From Spirochaetota bacterium (GTDB lineage: Bacteria; Spirochaetota; Spirochaetia; Treponematales; Rectinemataceae): a stretch of 64,000 nt of DNA. This document shows positions 15,290 through 23,049 of this stretch, piece after piece (the stretch's first letter is position 1; the number at the start of each line of letters is the position of its first letter). The position numbers and the translations under genes were made by a program. The notes below the pieces were generated by a model that was not told the DNA's origin, did not search any database, and was given only the letters and a program-made list of their open reading frames with translations. The DNA is taken from NCBI GenBank assembly GCA_029265615.1, contig JAJUIB010000010.1:1-64000 (forward strand), given 5' to 3'.

Positions 15290-16979
15290 TTTTTTCGAAC
15301 CCCTTCTCCTCCTCCTCGCACCCGTCGCCGCACTCCTTTTTTTGAACTTGCGGCTTTCAAGACGCCTTGTCTACCCGCATGAACTCCTTGCGGAAGAAGT
15401 CCGCAAGACTGCGGCGACCATGTTTTTCCGCGCTATCCGAGCCTATTACGACCTGCTTTTCGACATGGGGATTGCCGTTGTCGCAGCGCTTGCGATCGCC
15501 GCATGGGCCGCATCCCAGGGGGATGTTCCGCCTGGTAGCGCGGCGCGAAAGAGCAATGCTGCTGTCGTCATCGACTGTTCAAGGTCTATGTTCATGGGGC
15601 GGCCGGGGAGCCGCCCCCTCGACCTCGCGCTCAAATTCCTTTCGAGCGATCAAGAGCTCGCTCAGGCTAAAGCGTTTGCACTCGCATTCGATCCCTCGAG
15701 CCTCAAAAGCCGCCTGACGCCCCTTTACCCCATCTTCGGCAGGGAAAAGCGCGGCCATAGAGACATCGTCGTTGACAACATCGCCGCCGACGGCACCTTT
15801 GCCGACACTAGCGTTGCGTCGGCGCTACTTCGAGCCGAGTTCGACTTCTTCGCAGTCGACTACAGCGTGATGGACGAGTTACGGCGCAAGGGATTCGATC
15901 GCATAACGCTCATAACCGACTTTTTCCCGGAACGTCCTGTTGGTTTTGAGGTTGTCGAAGTCGGCTTCGCCGACGGGACGCCGCGAACCGCCGAATATGA
16001 AGCCGCCGAAGCGACGACCTCCGGCGCCGAGAGGGGCGGGTTTTCAGCCTATCCCACCTCAATCCGGCTCGATGGGGCATCAGGGACATTTCTCGTGGCA
16101 TTCGCCGAATCAGGGCCGCGCGACGGACTCGAAATCGGAGCACTTCGCGAAGACGGCACGACGTTCCCACTCCCCGTCGAACGGTTCCGCATCGAGGAGC
16201 GGGCCGTCGGCCGCGCAATCCGCATCGCCTCGGACGGCCTCTACCTTGTCAGATTGCGGGCGCCCCAGGGCGAGGAGGACGCCGTGTTCGCCTTCCGCCT
16301 CCCTTCCGGGACGATTCATGCCGCCGCGAACGGTCCCTTCTCCGCGCGCGTCCTCGACGCCCTGCCCTACCTCGAGCGATCGACCCGCCCCGAGCTCCTT
16401 CTCGCGGACGGCGACCTTGCGCAGCCGGGCACTCCTGCTCCCCGTAGCACCCCAGGCGGGGCGATGACGATCCGCGGCGCAACACGCCTTGTGCGAACAC
16501 ACATTGTCGAGAGCGATGAGCGGGAACTCCTTTCCGCGGCATTCTCCGGAGCCCGGCTTATCGTCGGTGGCGCGCGCGGAGGCGCTCAGCCGTCACAGGC
16601 TCCACACAGGGATGCGACCAGACGGGGCGACATCGAATGCCTACTCGGCCCGGCGGCGCGTGCAAACGAGGACCTAGCCCTTTTCTATGACGGCATCATC
16701 ACATCGACGGCAGAAATGCCGTTTGCAACCGCAGTTCCAGAGGGCACGCGTCATCTCATTCCGCTCGCACCGGGCACCTACCTCGCAGAGACGCCGCGGG
16801 GCATGGTGCCGCTCAACGCGCCACCAAGGGAGTTCTTCGTCCCCTCGCGCGAAGGCGTCATGCGCCTGCCACCCCAACCGCCAGGGCGCATGCTCTACGC
16901 CACCCTCCTTGCGCTTCTTTTCGCGGGCAAGCTCCTCGCGTGGCGGCTTTCGTCGGGCAAATCCCTCGTGTCCCGCTGA
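15282..16979 (+). CDS. BatA/BatB-like membrane VWA protein
   Basis: 565 residues. The N-terminal helix FFEPLLLLLAPVAALLFLN with following Arg residues is the usual start of BatA-type proteins. A second TM is at about 62-78. A VWA domain then starts with VVIDCSRSM (Asp98-x-Ser100-x-Ser102, complete MIDAS), but the rest of the domain is divergent. A beta-rich extracytoplasmic region of about 300 residues leads to a final TM (MLYATLLALLFAGKLLAW) at about 540-557. It closes the operon. Bat proteins are linked to envelope stress and aerotolerance in Bacteroides and Leptospira, but the function here is inferred only. Confidence 0.8.
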   Translation: MPSFFEPLLLLLAPVAALLFLNLRLSRRLVYPHELLAEEVRKTAATMFFRAIRAYYDLLFDMGIAVVAALAIAAWAASQGDVPPGSAARKSNAAVVIDCSRSMFMGRPGSRPLDLALKFLSSDQELAQAKAFALAFDPSSLKSRLTPLYPIFGREKRGHRDIVVDNIAADGTFADTSVASALLRAEFDFFAVDYSVMDELRRKGFDRITLITDFFPERPVGFEVVEVGFADGTPRTAEYEAAEATTSGAERGGFSAYPTSIRLDGASGTFLVAFAESGPRDGLEIGALREDGTTFPLPVERFRIEERAVGRAIRIASDGLYLVRLRAPQGEEDAVFAFRLPSGTIHAAANGPFSARVLDALPYLERSTRPELLLADGDLAQPGTPAPRSTPGGAMTIRGATRLVRTHIVESDERELLSAAFSGARLIVGGARGGAQPSQAPHRDATRRGDIECLLGPAARANEDLALFYDGIITSTAEMPFATAVPEGTRHLIPLAPGTYLAETPRGMVPLNAPPREFFVPSREGVMRLPPQPPGRMLYATLLALLFAGKLLAWRLSSGKSLVSR

Positions 16980-17071
16980 CGGAAGCCTCCTTCCGCCGCG
17001 CACAGCGCACAGACTTAAGGCCACTTGCACACGACGCATAAACCGGTGTACAAACATAGTATAGGATACCC

Positions 17072-18463
17072 ATGACCAAATCACACCGCATTCCCCTCCT
17101 CGGTTCCGCGGGCTTTTACCGCGAAGCGCTCGCGATCGTTGTCCCCGTGATGCTCCAATCGCTCGTCACGGGCTTAGTCTCGCTCGTCGACAACTTCATG
17201 GTCGCCGCCCTGGGCGACGCGAAAATGGCGGGCGTGAACGTGGCGAATCAGATTAATTTCGTCTACCTTGTGATCGTCAACACCGTCTGTATGGCGGGGG
17301 GGATATATCTCTCCCAGCATCGCGGCGCGAACGATGAGGAAGGCATGCGCCAGGCATTCCGTTTCAAGCTTGTCGCAGCGGGCATCGTATCCGCGGTCCA
17401 CCTCATCGTCTGCCTGGCCGTTCCAGAACCCATGCTCCGCCTGATGCTCGGAGGGAACCCCGAGGGAGAGCGCATCGTCGCCGAGGGCGCCCGTTATCTT
17501 CGTGCGGTGTCCGCATCGTTCTTGCCAATTGGATTCGCATCAGCGATGGCGACCTCGTTCCGCGACATCGGCGTCACAAAAGTGCCGCTCCTCGTCTCGA
17601 CAAGCGCAGCCCTCGTCAATACATTTTTCAATTGGGTGCTCATCTACGGCAACCTCGGCGCGCCCCGTCTCGAGGCGCAGGGCGCCGCAATCGCCACTGT
17701 GATCGCCCGCCTTGTCGAGACAGGCGCCTTCGCACTCATGCTGCGAAAGCTCCGTCCCGCCTTCGCGGTTTCGCCTCGCCGCGTCTTCGACATCGACCGG
17801 GGGCTCTTCGGAGCCATCCTCTCACGTTCGGGCATGATGCTCTTTTCGGAAACCGCATGGGTCCTCTCTGAGACCATCATCACCGCCCTGTACAACGGCC
17901 GCGGTGGCGCGGAAACTGTCGCAGGCATGGCCGCAGGCTGGACGATAGCCAACCTCATTTTCCTTGTCTTTCCCGCCATCCATGCAGCCACAGGCGTCAT
18001 CGTGGGCGCCACGCTCGGCTCGGGCAAACTCGAGGAAGGGCGACACAAGGCCCGATGGATCATGTCAGGCGCCGTCATCTTCGGGCTATTCGCCTCCGCG
18101 GCGGCCGCGCTTGCCACCCTCGCTATTCCCCTCGTGTTCGGAAATCTTTCAGACAGCGCGCGTGCTGTAACACGGGGGCTCGTATTCGTGATCGCCGGCT
18201 ACCTTCCGCTGTGGTGCCTCCTCAACGCCCAGTTCGCCGTCTCGCGTTCAGGGGGTGACACACTCATGGGCGTCTGGGTTGATGTGGGCGTCACCTACGC
18301 CGTGTTTATCCCTGCGGCCCTCGCGATAGCGGGTCTTACAAGCTGGGGGCCTGTCGCCCTTTTCGGCGTCGCAAAGGTCTCCGACATTCCAAAGGCCGCA
18401 GTTGCGCACTGGTGGCTCAAAAAGGGACGCTGGGTGAAAAACCTCGCCGCGGAACGCCCTTAG
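17072..18463 (+). CDS. MATE-family multidrug/toxin efflux protein
   Basis: 463 residues and 12 predicted TM helices in two homologous halves: EALAIVVPVMLQSLVTGLVSLVDNFMVAALGD at the start (shown by MLQSLVTGLVSLVDNFMV), and ILSRSGMMLFSETAWVLSE opening the second half. The LVDNFMVAALGD motif in TM1 is characteristic of NorM/DinF-like exporters using a Na+ or H+ gradient. AGGA lies five bases before ATG 17072. It is a single gene after the VWA operon (92-base gap) and convergent with the NlpC lipoprotein gene, overlapping it by four bases. Drug specificity cannot be read from sequence. Confidence 0.93.
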   Translation: MTKSHRIPLLGSAGFYREALAIVVPVMLQSLVTGLVSLVDNFMVAALGDAKMAGVNVANQINFVYLVIVNTVCMAGGIYLSQHRGANDEEGMRQAFRFKLVAAGIVSAVHLIVCLAVPEPMLRLMLGGNPEGERIVAEGARYLRAVSASFLPIGFASAMATSFRDIGVTKVPLLVSTSAALVNTFFNWVLIYGNLGAPRLEAQGAAIATVIARLVETGAFALMLRKLRPAFAVSPRRVFDIDRGLFGAILSRSGMMLFSETAWVLSETIITALYNGRGGAETVAGMAAGWTIANLIFLVFPAIHAATGVIVGATLGSGKLEEGRHKARWIMSGAVIFGLFASAAAALATLAIPLVFGNLSDSARAVTRGLVFVIAGYLPLWCLLNAQFAVSRSGGDTLMGVWVDVGVTYAVFIPAALAIAGLTSWGPVALFGVAKVSDIPKAAVAHWWLKKGRWVKNLAAERP

Positions 18464-19011
18464 GGGGGAATAAGCCTAAGCCTGCCAAAATGGATAAACT
18501 TGGGTGAGTCTGCAGGATAGCTCCGCTCACTCACGCAGCCAGTGATAGTCGTCGCATCAATGAAATGATACGTATTTCCTATTTCCGCCACCTCGACCCG
18601 GACAAAAAGTGCCACGTGTTCCACCATCTTGTCGCCCATGAAGCAAAGGTCGCCTTCCTCGGGCACTTCGACCTGATCACAATACGCCTGCATTCCAGCT
18701 GTGTTCATGTCATCAAAGGGAAGACGATAGCCGAAATCTGATGCAGCGTACGCATAGCAGCGCACCACGAGGCCCGAACAGTCAACATAAATCGTCCGGG
18801 GTAGCGGGTCCTGAGCTCCCCATGCGTATGCCGCTTTTTCTTCGATATATCTTTGCGCATAGTCAAGGGCCCGCTTGCGCAGAGCTACAGGGGCCGGAAC
18901 AGTTGCGGAGCCCGGAAGCAAAGGCTGCGTACATGCCACAAGCGCAATACATATTAGCGCACATGAGGCAAATGCGCCGACTGCCGGGAAAGGCTTGTTG
19001 CGCGGAAGCAC
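18460..19011 (-). CDS. NlpC/P60-like lipoprotein peptidase
   Basis: 183 residues from a GTG start at 19011. The N-terminus MLPRNKPFPAVGAFASCALI leads into a lipobox LVAC (Cys27), so the protein should be lipidated and face the periplasm. The catalytic domain has YVDCSGLVVRCYAYA (Cys78, the NlpC/P60 DCSG motif), EGDLCFMGD, EHVALFV (His132) and YHFID, giving a Cys-His-His peptidase expected to cut gamma-D-Glu-diamino acid bonds in peptidoglycan. The start lies 10 bases after the rhomboid stop and within a perfect hairpin, so it may be translationally controlled. Other starts upstream would overlap the rhomboid gene without adding a better signal. Confidence 0.75.
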   Translation of the reverse strand: MLPRNKPFPAVGAFASCALICIALVACTQPLLPGSATVPAPVALRKRALDYAQRYIEEKAAYAWGAQDPLPRTIYVDCSGLVVRCYAYAASDFGYRLPFDDMNTAGMQAYCDQVEVPEEGDLCFMGDKMVEHVALFVRVEVAEIGNTYHFIDATTITGCVSERSYPADSPKFIHFGRLRLIPP

Positions 19012-19020
19012 AACAAGCCT
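18991..19020 (-). other. Perfect 10-bp hairpin at the rhomboid/NlpC junction
   Basis: AGGCTTGTTG at 18991-19000 is the exact reverse complement of 19011-19020, with a 10-base loop. In the leftward mRNA the stem begins right after the rhomboid UAG and includes the first base of the proposed GUG start. No U-tract follows, so it is more likely an RNA structure affecting initiation or stability than a terminator. Confidence 0.6.
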
Positions 19021-19819
19021 ACTCGATGATCCACCAGTAGCTCCTGCCGGGAAGCCCCCTGCGAAGCAAGGCCTCGCGCTCCGCGGCCAGGCGCCGCGCC
19101 TCGCTTTTGCGGTAGCGCCGCGCCCAGAGCCAGCCAATGGCGAAGCCGCCAAGGTGTGCGGCATAGGCGACACCACCTGCGCTCCAGTCCGAAAGCCCCC
19201 CCACAACCTGCATGACAAACCAGAGACCGATGACGACCCAGGCATGGAGCGCAGTCGGTAGAAAGCCGAACATGAGGACAGTCACACGATTCCCAGGAAA
19301 GAGCACAAGATACGCGGCCATGATCCCCGATATCGCGCCCGAAGCGCCGACCATCGGCGTGTAGAGCCCTTCGCCGAGAACAGCGCAGCCAATTGCATGG
19401 ACAAACGTTCCGACAATCCCCGCACCCAGATAGAGAGCAAGGTAGCGAAGCCTCCCGATCCTGCACTCAACATTGTCGCCGAAGACGGCGAGAAAAAGCA
19501 TGTTTCCCAAAAGATGTGCAAGACCGCCGTGGAGAAACATCGACGTGAAGAGGGTGAGGATGATGGGGATCGGAGTGCGGGCGAGGCCCTGCACCTCGAT
19601 GAGGCGCCCCGAGAAGGGGTCAAGAAGCCGCTGGGTGGCGGATACGACATCCTTGCCAGAAAGAAGCTCCGCAGGCACGGCCGCATAGGCCGAGATAACG
19701 CCCGCATCGGTCCCGAAGCCCTGGATAAAGATAAACACGAGGCAGTTGAGCGCAATGATGGTCCAGGTGAGCCATGCGGCGCCCCGCCTGCAACTGTTGT
19801 CATCGCCAATCGGTATCAT
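19019..19819 (-). CDS. Rhomboid-family intramembrane serine protease
   Basis: 266 residues and about six TM helices. Catalytic features are the L1/TM2 motif HGGLAHLLGNMLFL (His102, Asn106), the serine motif GASGAISG (Ser160) and AHLGGFAIGW (His222). These give the Ser-His dyad and oxyanion residues of active rhomboids, so it should cut TM helices within the membrane. The C-terminal tail (RYRKSEARRLAAEREALLRR) is charged and cytoplasmic. It lies 26 bases downstream of the nicotinate phosphoribosyltransferase gene on the same strand, probably in the same transcript. Confidence 0.92.
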   Translation of the reverse strand: MIPIGDDNSCRRGAAWLTWTIIALNCLVFIFIQGFGTDAGVISAYAAVPAELLSGKDVVSATQRLLDPFSGRLIEVQGLARTPIPIILTLFTSMFLHGGLAHLLGNMLFLAVFGDNVECRIGRLRYLALYLGAGIVGTFVHAIGCAVLGEGLYTPMVGASGAISGIMAAYLVLFPGNRVTVLMFGFLPTALHAWVVIGLWFVMQVVGGLSDWSAGGVAYAAHLGGFAIGWLWARRYRKSEARRLAAEREALLRRGLPGRSYWWIIE

Positions 19820-19845
19820 GCACGCCTCCCTTTTAGGCCATGCTT

Positions 19846-21276
19846 CTAGGATGCGCCGCCGAGGCGCTCGGCGATGAAGGCGAGTTTGAGGTCGCGCAGT
19901 CGCGGCGAGATGGAGACCTTGTACACATGGGGGTTGAGGAGGCGCAGATAGGTCGAATCAAAGGCCTCGAGGCGGCTCCGGAGCCCGCCGCGGATTTCCG
20001 CGAGCGAGGGGAGCGGCGCAGCAATGCGGCCCCCTTCCATCACCCGCTCAAGCAGAGGTTCGACGCGGGCGGGCCGCAACGAAAGACGGCGCCAGTCGCC
20101 CGAGGGGTGGCGAAGCTCGACCTCGTGGCCGGGAAGCGGCGGATCCTCCTCGACAAGCGCGACAAGGTCCGCAGCCGCCTGGCCCTTCTCGTCATAGAGG
20201 CGATACACCTGCTTTACCCCGGGATTGGTGGATTTTTCGGGGTTGTCGGAGAACTTCATAGTCGGCTCGAGTCGGCCTGAGGATTCGACGGCGGCAAGTT
20301 TGTAAACACCGGTGAAGGCGGCATCCTCGCCACCTGTGACAAGGCGAGTGCCGACCCCCCAGACATCAACGGGAGCACCGTCTTGGACAAGGTGTTCGAC
20401 GATGCGCTCGTCAAGATCGTTCGACACAGTGATGAAGGCGTCCTCGAGCCCTTCCGCATCGAGCGCCTTGCGCACCTCGCGGGAAAGATAGTCGATGTCA
20501 CCTGAATCGAGACGGACGCCGAAGCGCTTCCCCCGCTCTGCAAGCGCGCGCCCTGCGGCAATGGCATTTTTGATGCCGGAGCCGAGCGTGTCGTAGGTGT
20601 CAATGAGAAATGTCGTCCGCTCGGGATATAGCGCGGCATAGGCTTTGAAGGCCTCGAGCTCGGACGGGAAGCTCATAATCCATGAATGCGCCATCGTCCC
20701 AAGGACGGGAATCCCGAAGAGCCGCCCCGCAAGCGCATTCGAAGTGCCCTCCGCTCCGCCTATGTACGCAGCGCGGCTCGCGGAAAGCGCGCCGTCAGGC
20801 CCCTGGGCACGCCGGAGGCCGAACTCCATAACACGGCCATAGCCAGAAGCACGCCAGACACGCGCCGCTTTGGTAGCGACAAGGCTTTGGAAATTGAGGT
20901 AGTTGAGCACCAAGCCCTCGACCACCTGGGCTTCAACCAGATCGGCGTGAATGCGGAAGAGGGGCTCCTGTGGGAAGACGATCCGCCCTTCGGGTATGGC
21001 CCAGGCTTCCCCGCGGAAGCGGAAATCGGAAAGCCACGCCAGAAACGCAGGCTCGAACATGCCAAGTGTTTCAAGGTAGGCAATATCCTCAGGTGCGAAG
21101 CGAAAATCTTCAAGCGCGTGGAGGAGGGGTTCAAGGCCCGCGGCGACGGCATAGCCGCCGCCGAAGGGCTGCCTGCGAAAAAAAACATCAAACACGGCTT
21201 GTCGCGCATGGCCAGACTTCCAAAAGCCCTGCGCCATCGTGAGCTCGTAAAAATCGGTGAAAAGCGCGCTCTGCAT
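19846..21276 (-). CDS. pncB: Nicotinate phosphoribosyltransferase
   Basis: 476 residues. It condenses nicotinate with PRPP to make nicotinate mononucleotide for NAD salvage. Supporting motifs: LFTDFYELTMAQGFW at the N-terminus, EFGLRRAQGPDGALSASRAAYIGG, GTMAHSWIMSF, LIDTYDTLGSGIKNAI, GVRLDSGDI and VWGVGTRLVTGG. ATG 21276 is five bases after the pncA stop; the longer open frame upstream lies inside pncA and is not needed. Together with pncA it converts nicotinamide to NaMN. Length and motifs match the bacterial PncB type. Confidence 0.95.
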   Translation of the reverse strand: MQSALFTDFYELTMAQGFWKSGHARQAVFDVFFRRQPFGGGYAVAAGLEPLLHALEDFRFAPEDIAYLETLGMFEPAFLAWLSDFRFRGEAWAIPEGRIVFPQEPLFRIHADLVEAQVVEGLVLNYLNFQSLVATKAARVWRASGYGRVMEFGLRRAQGPDGALSASRAAYIGGAEGTSNALAGRLFGIPVLGTMAHSWIMSFPSELEAFKAYAALYPERTTFLIDTYDTLGSGIKNAIAAGRALAERGKRFGVRLDSGDIDYLSREVRKALDAEGLEDAFITVSNDLDERIVEHLVQDGAPVDVWGVGTRLVTGGEDAAFTGVYKLAAVESSGRLEPTMKFSDNPEKSTNPGVKQVYRLYDEKGQAAADLVALVEEDPPLPGHEVELRHPSGDWRRLSLRPARVEPLLERVMEGGRIAAPLPSLAEIRGGLRSRLEAFDSTYLRLLNPHVYKVSISPRLRDLKLAFIAERLGGAS

Positions 21277-21280
21277 GCGC

Positions 21281-21916
21281 CTAGCCCTCGATCGCGTCCG
21301 CGCGCACAAAGGCGACACCACGATCGCGCAGTTCGGAAACAACCGTGGCGACACGCCCCGCGGGCACGTCCACGCCACGCACGGCATCCTCGACAACGAC
21401 GACCTCGAAGCCGAGCCGGAGGGCATCGAGGGCGCTATAGTACACGCAATAATCGGTGGCGAGTCCTGTTATGAAAAGGCGCTCGACCCCGAGGACGCGG
21501 AGCCATCCCTCAAGTCCAGTAGGCGTTTTTTGGTCATTCTCATAAAGGGCTGAGTAGGAATCGAGGCGCGAGTGACAGCCCTTGCGGAGAATGAGGTTCA
21601 CCGGCTCGAGGGCAAGGCCGGGATGGAAGGCGGCGCCTGCAGATCCCTGCACGCAGTGTTCGGGCCAGAGCACCTGGGTAATGCCGTCGACCTCGATGGT
21701 CTCGTAGGGGCGGTGCCCCGCGGCGTTTGTTGCAAACGAAACGTGGTCGGCAGGGTGCCAGTCCTGCGTGGCGACAACATGGCGGAAGCGCCGCGAAAGC
21801 CGATTGATCGGGCCGACGACGGCATCGCCGTCGGGCACCCCGAGGGCGCCGCCGGGACAAAAATCGTTCTGAACATCGACAATGAGAAGCGCACTTCGCT
21901 CCGCCGCAAGTCGCAT
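21281..21916 (-). CDS. pncA: Nicotinamidase
   Basis: 211 residues of the isochorismatase-like fold, hydrolysing nicotinamide to nicotinate and ammonia. Catalytic triad: Asp14 (LIVDVQNDFCPGG), Lys112 (ILRKGCHS) and Cys157 (GLATDYCVYYSA). Metal site: Asp52, His54 and His58 (QDWHPADH). GGAGGAAG precedes ATG 21916. Directly upstream of pncB with a five-base gap, forming a two-step salvage unit. A TATGAT box lies about 37 bases upstream (21958-21953), so a local promoter is possible. Confidence 0.95.
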   Translation of the reverse strand: MRLAAERSALLIVDVQNDFCPGGALGVPDGDAVVGPINRLSRRFRHVVATQDWHPADHVSFATNAAGHRPYETIEVDGITQVLWPEHCVQGSAGAAFHPGLALEPVNLILRKGCHSRLDSYSALYENDQKTPTGLEGWLRVLGVERLFITGLATDYCVYYSALDALRLGFEVVVVEDAVRGVDVPAGRVATVVSELRDRGVAFVRADAIEG

Positions 21917-21953
21917 GGATCGGCTTCCTCCGCAAGGCTGACGTGATGCCCTA

Positions 21954-22973
21954 TCATACCTTGTTCTCGGCCTCGGGGGAAGCGGCCCGCTTCTTCGCTG
22001 CGATGCGCATCTTTCGATATTCCATGATGGGCCGATCGCCGGAGAAAAGGAGCTCGCCAGCGCCGATGCCCTCGCCTTTGGGTAGTTGCGTGTTCACGAC
22101 GCGGCGATCCTGGTGCGCAACGACGAGGTTGAAGCGAGAAGCAAGCGCAAGAACAAGCGAGCGAAGAACCGGAAGTCGCATGAATGACTCGTAGAAACGC
22201 AGGTAGAGAAGCGTTTTCTCCTCACTCACGGGCACAAAGGCGCCGACAACGCGCACAGAGGGGGAGATGTAATTCTGCCACAGGTTTGGGAAAAGAAATT
22301 CGAGCTTGTAGTCGCGGTTCGGATCGGGAACAGGCACCTCCTCACTTGTTCTGCGGGGACTTCCGTCGTCTTTTCGGTTATACACGTAGACGAAAAAGCC
22401 CTCATCGACCTTCATGATGCCGGGACCATCGACTACCGTGCGGTTTCCACGCCCGATGGTATTGTGATGCACAAAGGGAAGATGAGCCTGGTCAAGCTGA
22501 TTTTCAATGACGCGGCTATAGTGGTTGTCCCAGGGATCGACAACAGTGGCATAGAAGAACTCAGGGCCGATGTCATCAAAAAACCGGGGGGGCGGCGGCG
22601 GTACGGCCATGGTCGCGGCGGGATCTGCAGCCCAATAGACCCAGATAAACCCTTGCGCCTCATGCACCGGATAGGAGACAAGGCGGAAATTCTCGGGAAC
22701 GGGGGCGGATCGACCGTTCGCAGGTATGACCACGCATTTCCCCGATGCATCGTACTCAAGACCATGGAACGGACACTGTATTCGGCCTCCTTCGACAAGC
22801 TTGCCGCTGGCAAGCGACGCGCCGCGATGAGCACAGCGGTCAAGATGGCAACGCGCCCTGCCCTCCGCATCGCGCCAGAACACCAGGCGCTCACCAAAGC
22901 GAATCGCCCCAAGGGGACGCCCGCGAAGCTCTCTCGATTCAAGAACGACATACCACTGATTTCTAATCATCAT
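21954..22973 (-). CDS. Rieske [2Fe-2S] oxygenase, pheophorbide-oxygenase/aromatic dioxygenase alpha-like
   Basis: 339 residues. The N-terminal Rieske domain has ligands C47-x-H49 (CAHRGASL) and C67-x2-H70 (CPFHGLEYD). The C-terminal domain has the mononuclear iron motif NQLDQAHLPFVHH (His164, His169), so both metal sites needed for O2-dependent oxidation are present. The order and size resemble PaO-type monooxygenases and other single-component Rieske enzymes; no reductase or ferredoxin gene is adjacent. GGAGG precedes a double ATG (22973, 22970). The start at 22973 is used. An O2-using enzyme is unexpected among spirochaetes, many of which are anaerobic. Confidence 0.85.
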   Translation of the reverse strand: MMIRNQWYVVLESRELRGRPLGAIRFGERLVFWRDAEGRARCHLDRCAHRGASLASGKLVEGGRIQCPFHGLEYDASGKCVVIPANGRSAPVPENFRLVSYPVHEAQGFIWVYWAADPAATMAVPPPPPRFFDDIGPEFFYATVVDPWDNHYSRVIENQLDQAHLPFVHHNTIGRGNRTVVDGPGIMKVDEGFFVYVYNRKDDGSPRRTSEEVPVPDPNRDYKLEFLFPNLWQNYISPSVRVVGAFVPVSEEKTLLYLRFYESFMRLPVLRSLVLALASRFNLVVAHQDRRVVNTQLPKGEGIGAGELLFSGDRPIMEYRKMRIAAKKRAASPEAENKV

Positions 22974-23049
22974 CCGCCTCCTGCGCCCCGAACCCTTTTC
23001 ACTCTCGCATAGGAGAGCGCTCCGCGCAAGGACGAGTCCATCCGCCCTT

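Noticed and set aside
16980-17071. Promoter for the MATE gene
   Set aside because: Two overlapping weak arrangements (TTGCAC with TACAAA, or a TATAGG box) cannot be told apart, so none is listed.
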